The notes beneath the pieces were generated by a model. That model saw only the letters and a list, made by a program, of their open reading frames with translations. It was not told where the DNA came from and ran no database searches. 6,412 bases of DNA, from contig JAJYJR010000346.1 of the NCBI GenBank assembly GCA_021789355.1, forward strand, positions 1-6,412, given 5' to 3'. Every line of letters begins with the position of its first letter. Position 1 is the first letter of the stretch. Below, in pieces: positions 6,308 through 6,412 of this stretch. Source of the DNA: Chloroflexota bacterium. GTDB lineage: Bacteria; Chloroflexota; Limnocylindria; Limnocylindrales; CSP1-4. Position numbers and translations under genes: made by a program.

Positions 6308-6412
6308 TCAACCGGCCGAGGCCCGCTCCAGCTCGAGTACGCTCCCCGCGATCCCGATGAGGTGTGGATCGTGCGACGCGACGAGCAACGCGTGGCCCTG
6401 ACCCGCCAGCGC
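6308..6412 (-). CDS. ABC transporter ATP-binding protein, last 34 codons (5' end outside window)
   Basis: The minus strand is open from the window edge to a TGA (complement of 6308-6310). It reads GQGHALLVASHDPHLIGIAG followed by SVLELERASAG. The strand with small hydrophobics ending in SHDP is the H-loop (switch) of ABC ATPases, whose His contacts the ATP gamma-phosphate. The residues before it fit the end of the D-loop-to-switch strand, and IAGSVLELE fits the closing beta strand. The protein ends only about 20 residues after the H-loop, as expected for a short stand-alone ATPase subunit of an importer or exporter. Walker A and B motifs lie outside the window. It converges with the amidohydrolase remnant, with 39 nt between the two stops. 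It is a different locus from the ABC permease at the left end, on the opposite strand. Confidence 0.75.
   Translation of the reverse strand, partial: ALAGQGHALLVASHDPHLIGIAGSVLELERASAG

Overview
The window is GC-rich (third codon positions are almost always G or C) and comes from a free-living, high-GC bacterium. The style of the exported and membrane proteins, and the GTG/ATG starts with weak Shine-Dalgarno sites, would fit Chloroflexota (for example Limnocylindria-like lineages) or Actinomycetota. I cannot decide between them from sequence alone. There are no rRNA or tRNA genes, no CRISPR array and no recognisable insertion sequence.

Layout, left to right. (1) 2-454, plus: the 3' end of an ABC-2 type transporter permease. 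(2) 491-2470, plus, 36 nt downstream: a 659-residue cytosolic protein with an N-terminal zinc-ribbon-like cysteine cluster and, in the middle, an RNxxxH motif (RNAAAH, residues 385-390) inside a helical stretch that looks like a HEPN domain. A terminator-like hairpin follows its stop codon. (3) 2471-2855: no convincing gene. (4) 2856-3511, plus: a small membrane protein with two hydrophobic helices and a beta-rich C-terminal half, read in two frames because of an apparent one-base loss near 3170-3190. (5) 3508-3615: a possible 35-codon ORF overlapping its stop codon. (6) 3599-5260, plus: a 553-residue membrane-anchored or secreted protein built from two diverged copies of the same ~230-residue unit. 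(7) 5314 to about 5720, minus: remains of a small exported-type protein spread over at least three frames. (8) About 5712-6268, plus: the C-terminal part of an amidohydrolase with no N-terminus and one frameshift. (9) 6308-6412, minus: the last 34 codons of an ABC transporter ATP-binding protein.

The left half (1-2470) looks intact, with the HEPN-like gene probably read through from the transporter gene. The right half carries two adjacent plus-strand genes for surface proteins of unknown role (2856-5260), followed by a patch of broken coding sequence. At least four frame changes fall in about 2.9 kb, and each is explained most simply by one missing base. Either this is real decay, or the assembly has single-base deletion errors. 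The window cannot distinguish these.

The most interesting protein is the zinc-ribbon/HEPN-like gene. HEPN domains with this motif are often RNases in toxin, abortive-infection or RNA-processing systems, but nothing around this gene shows a defence island, so a defence role is only a hypothesis.
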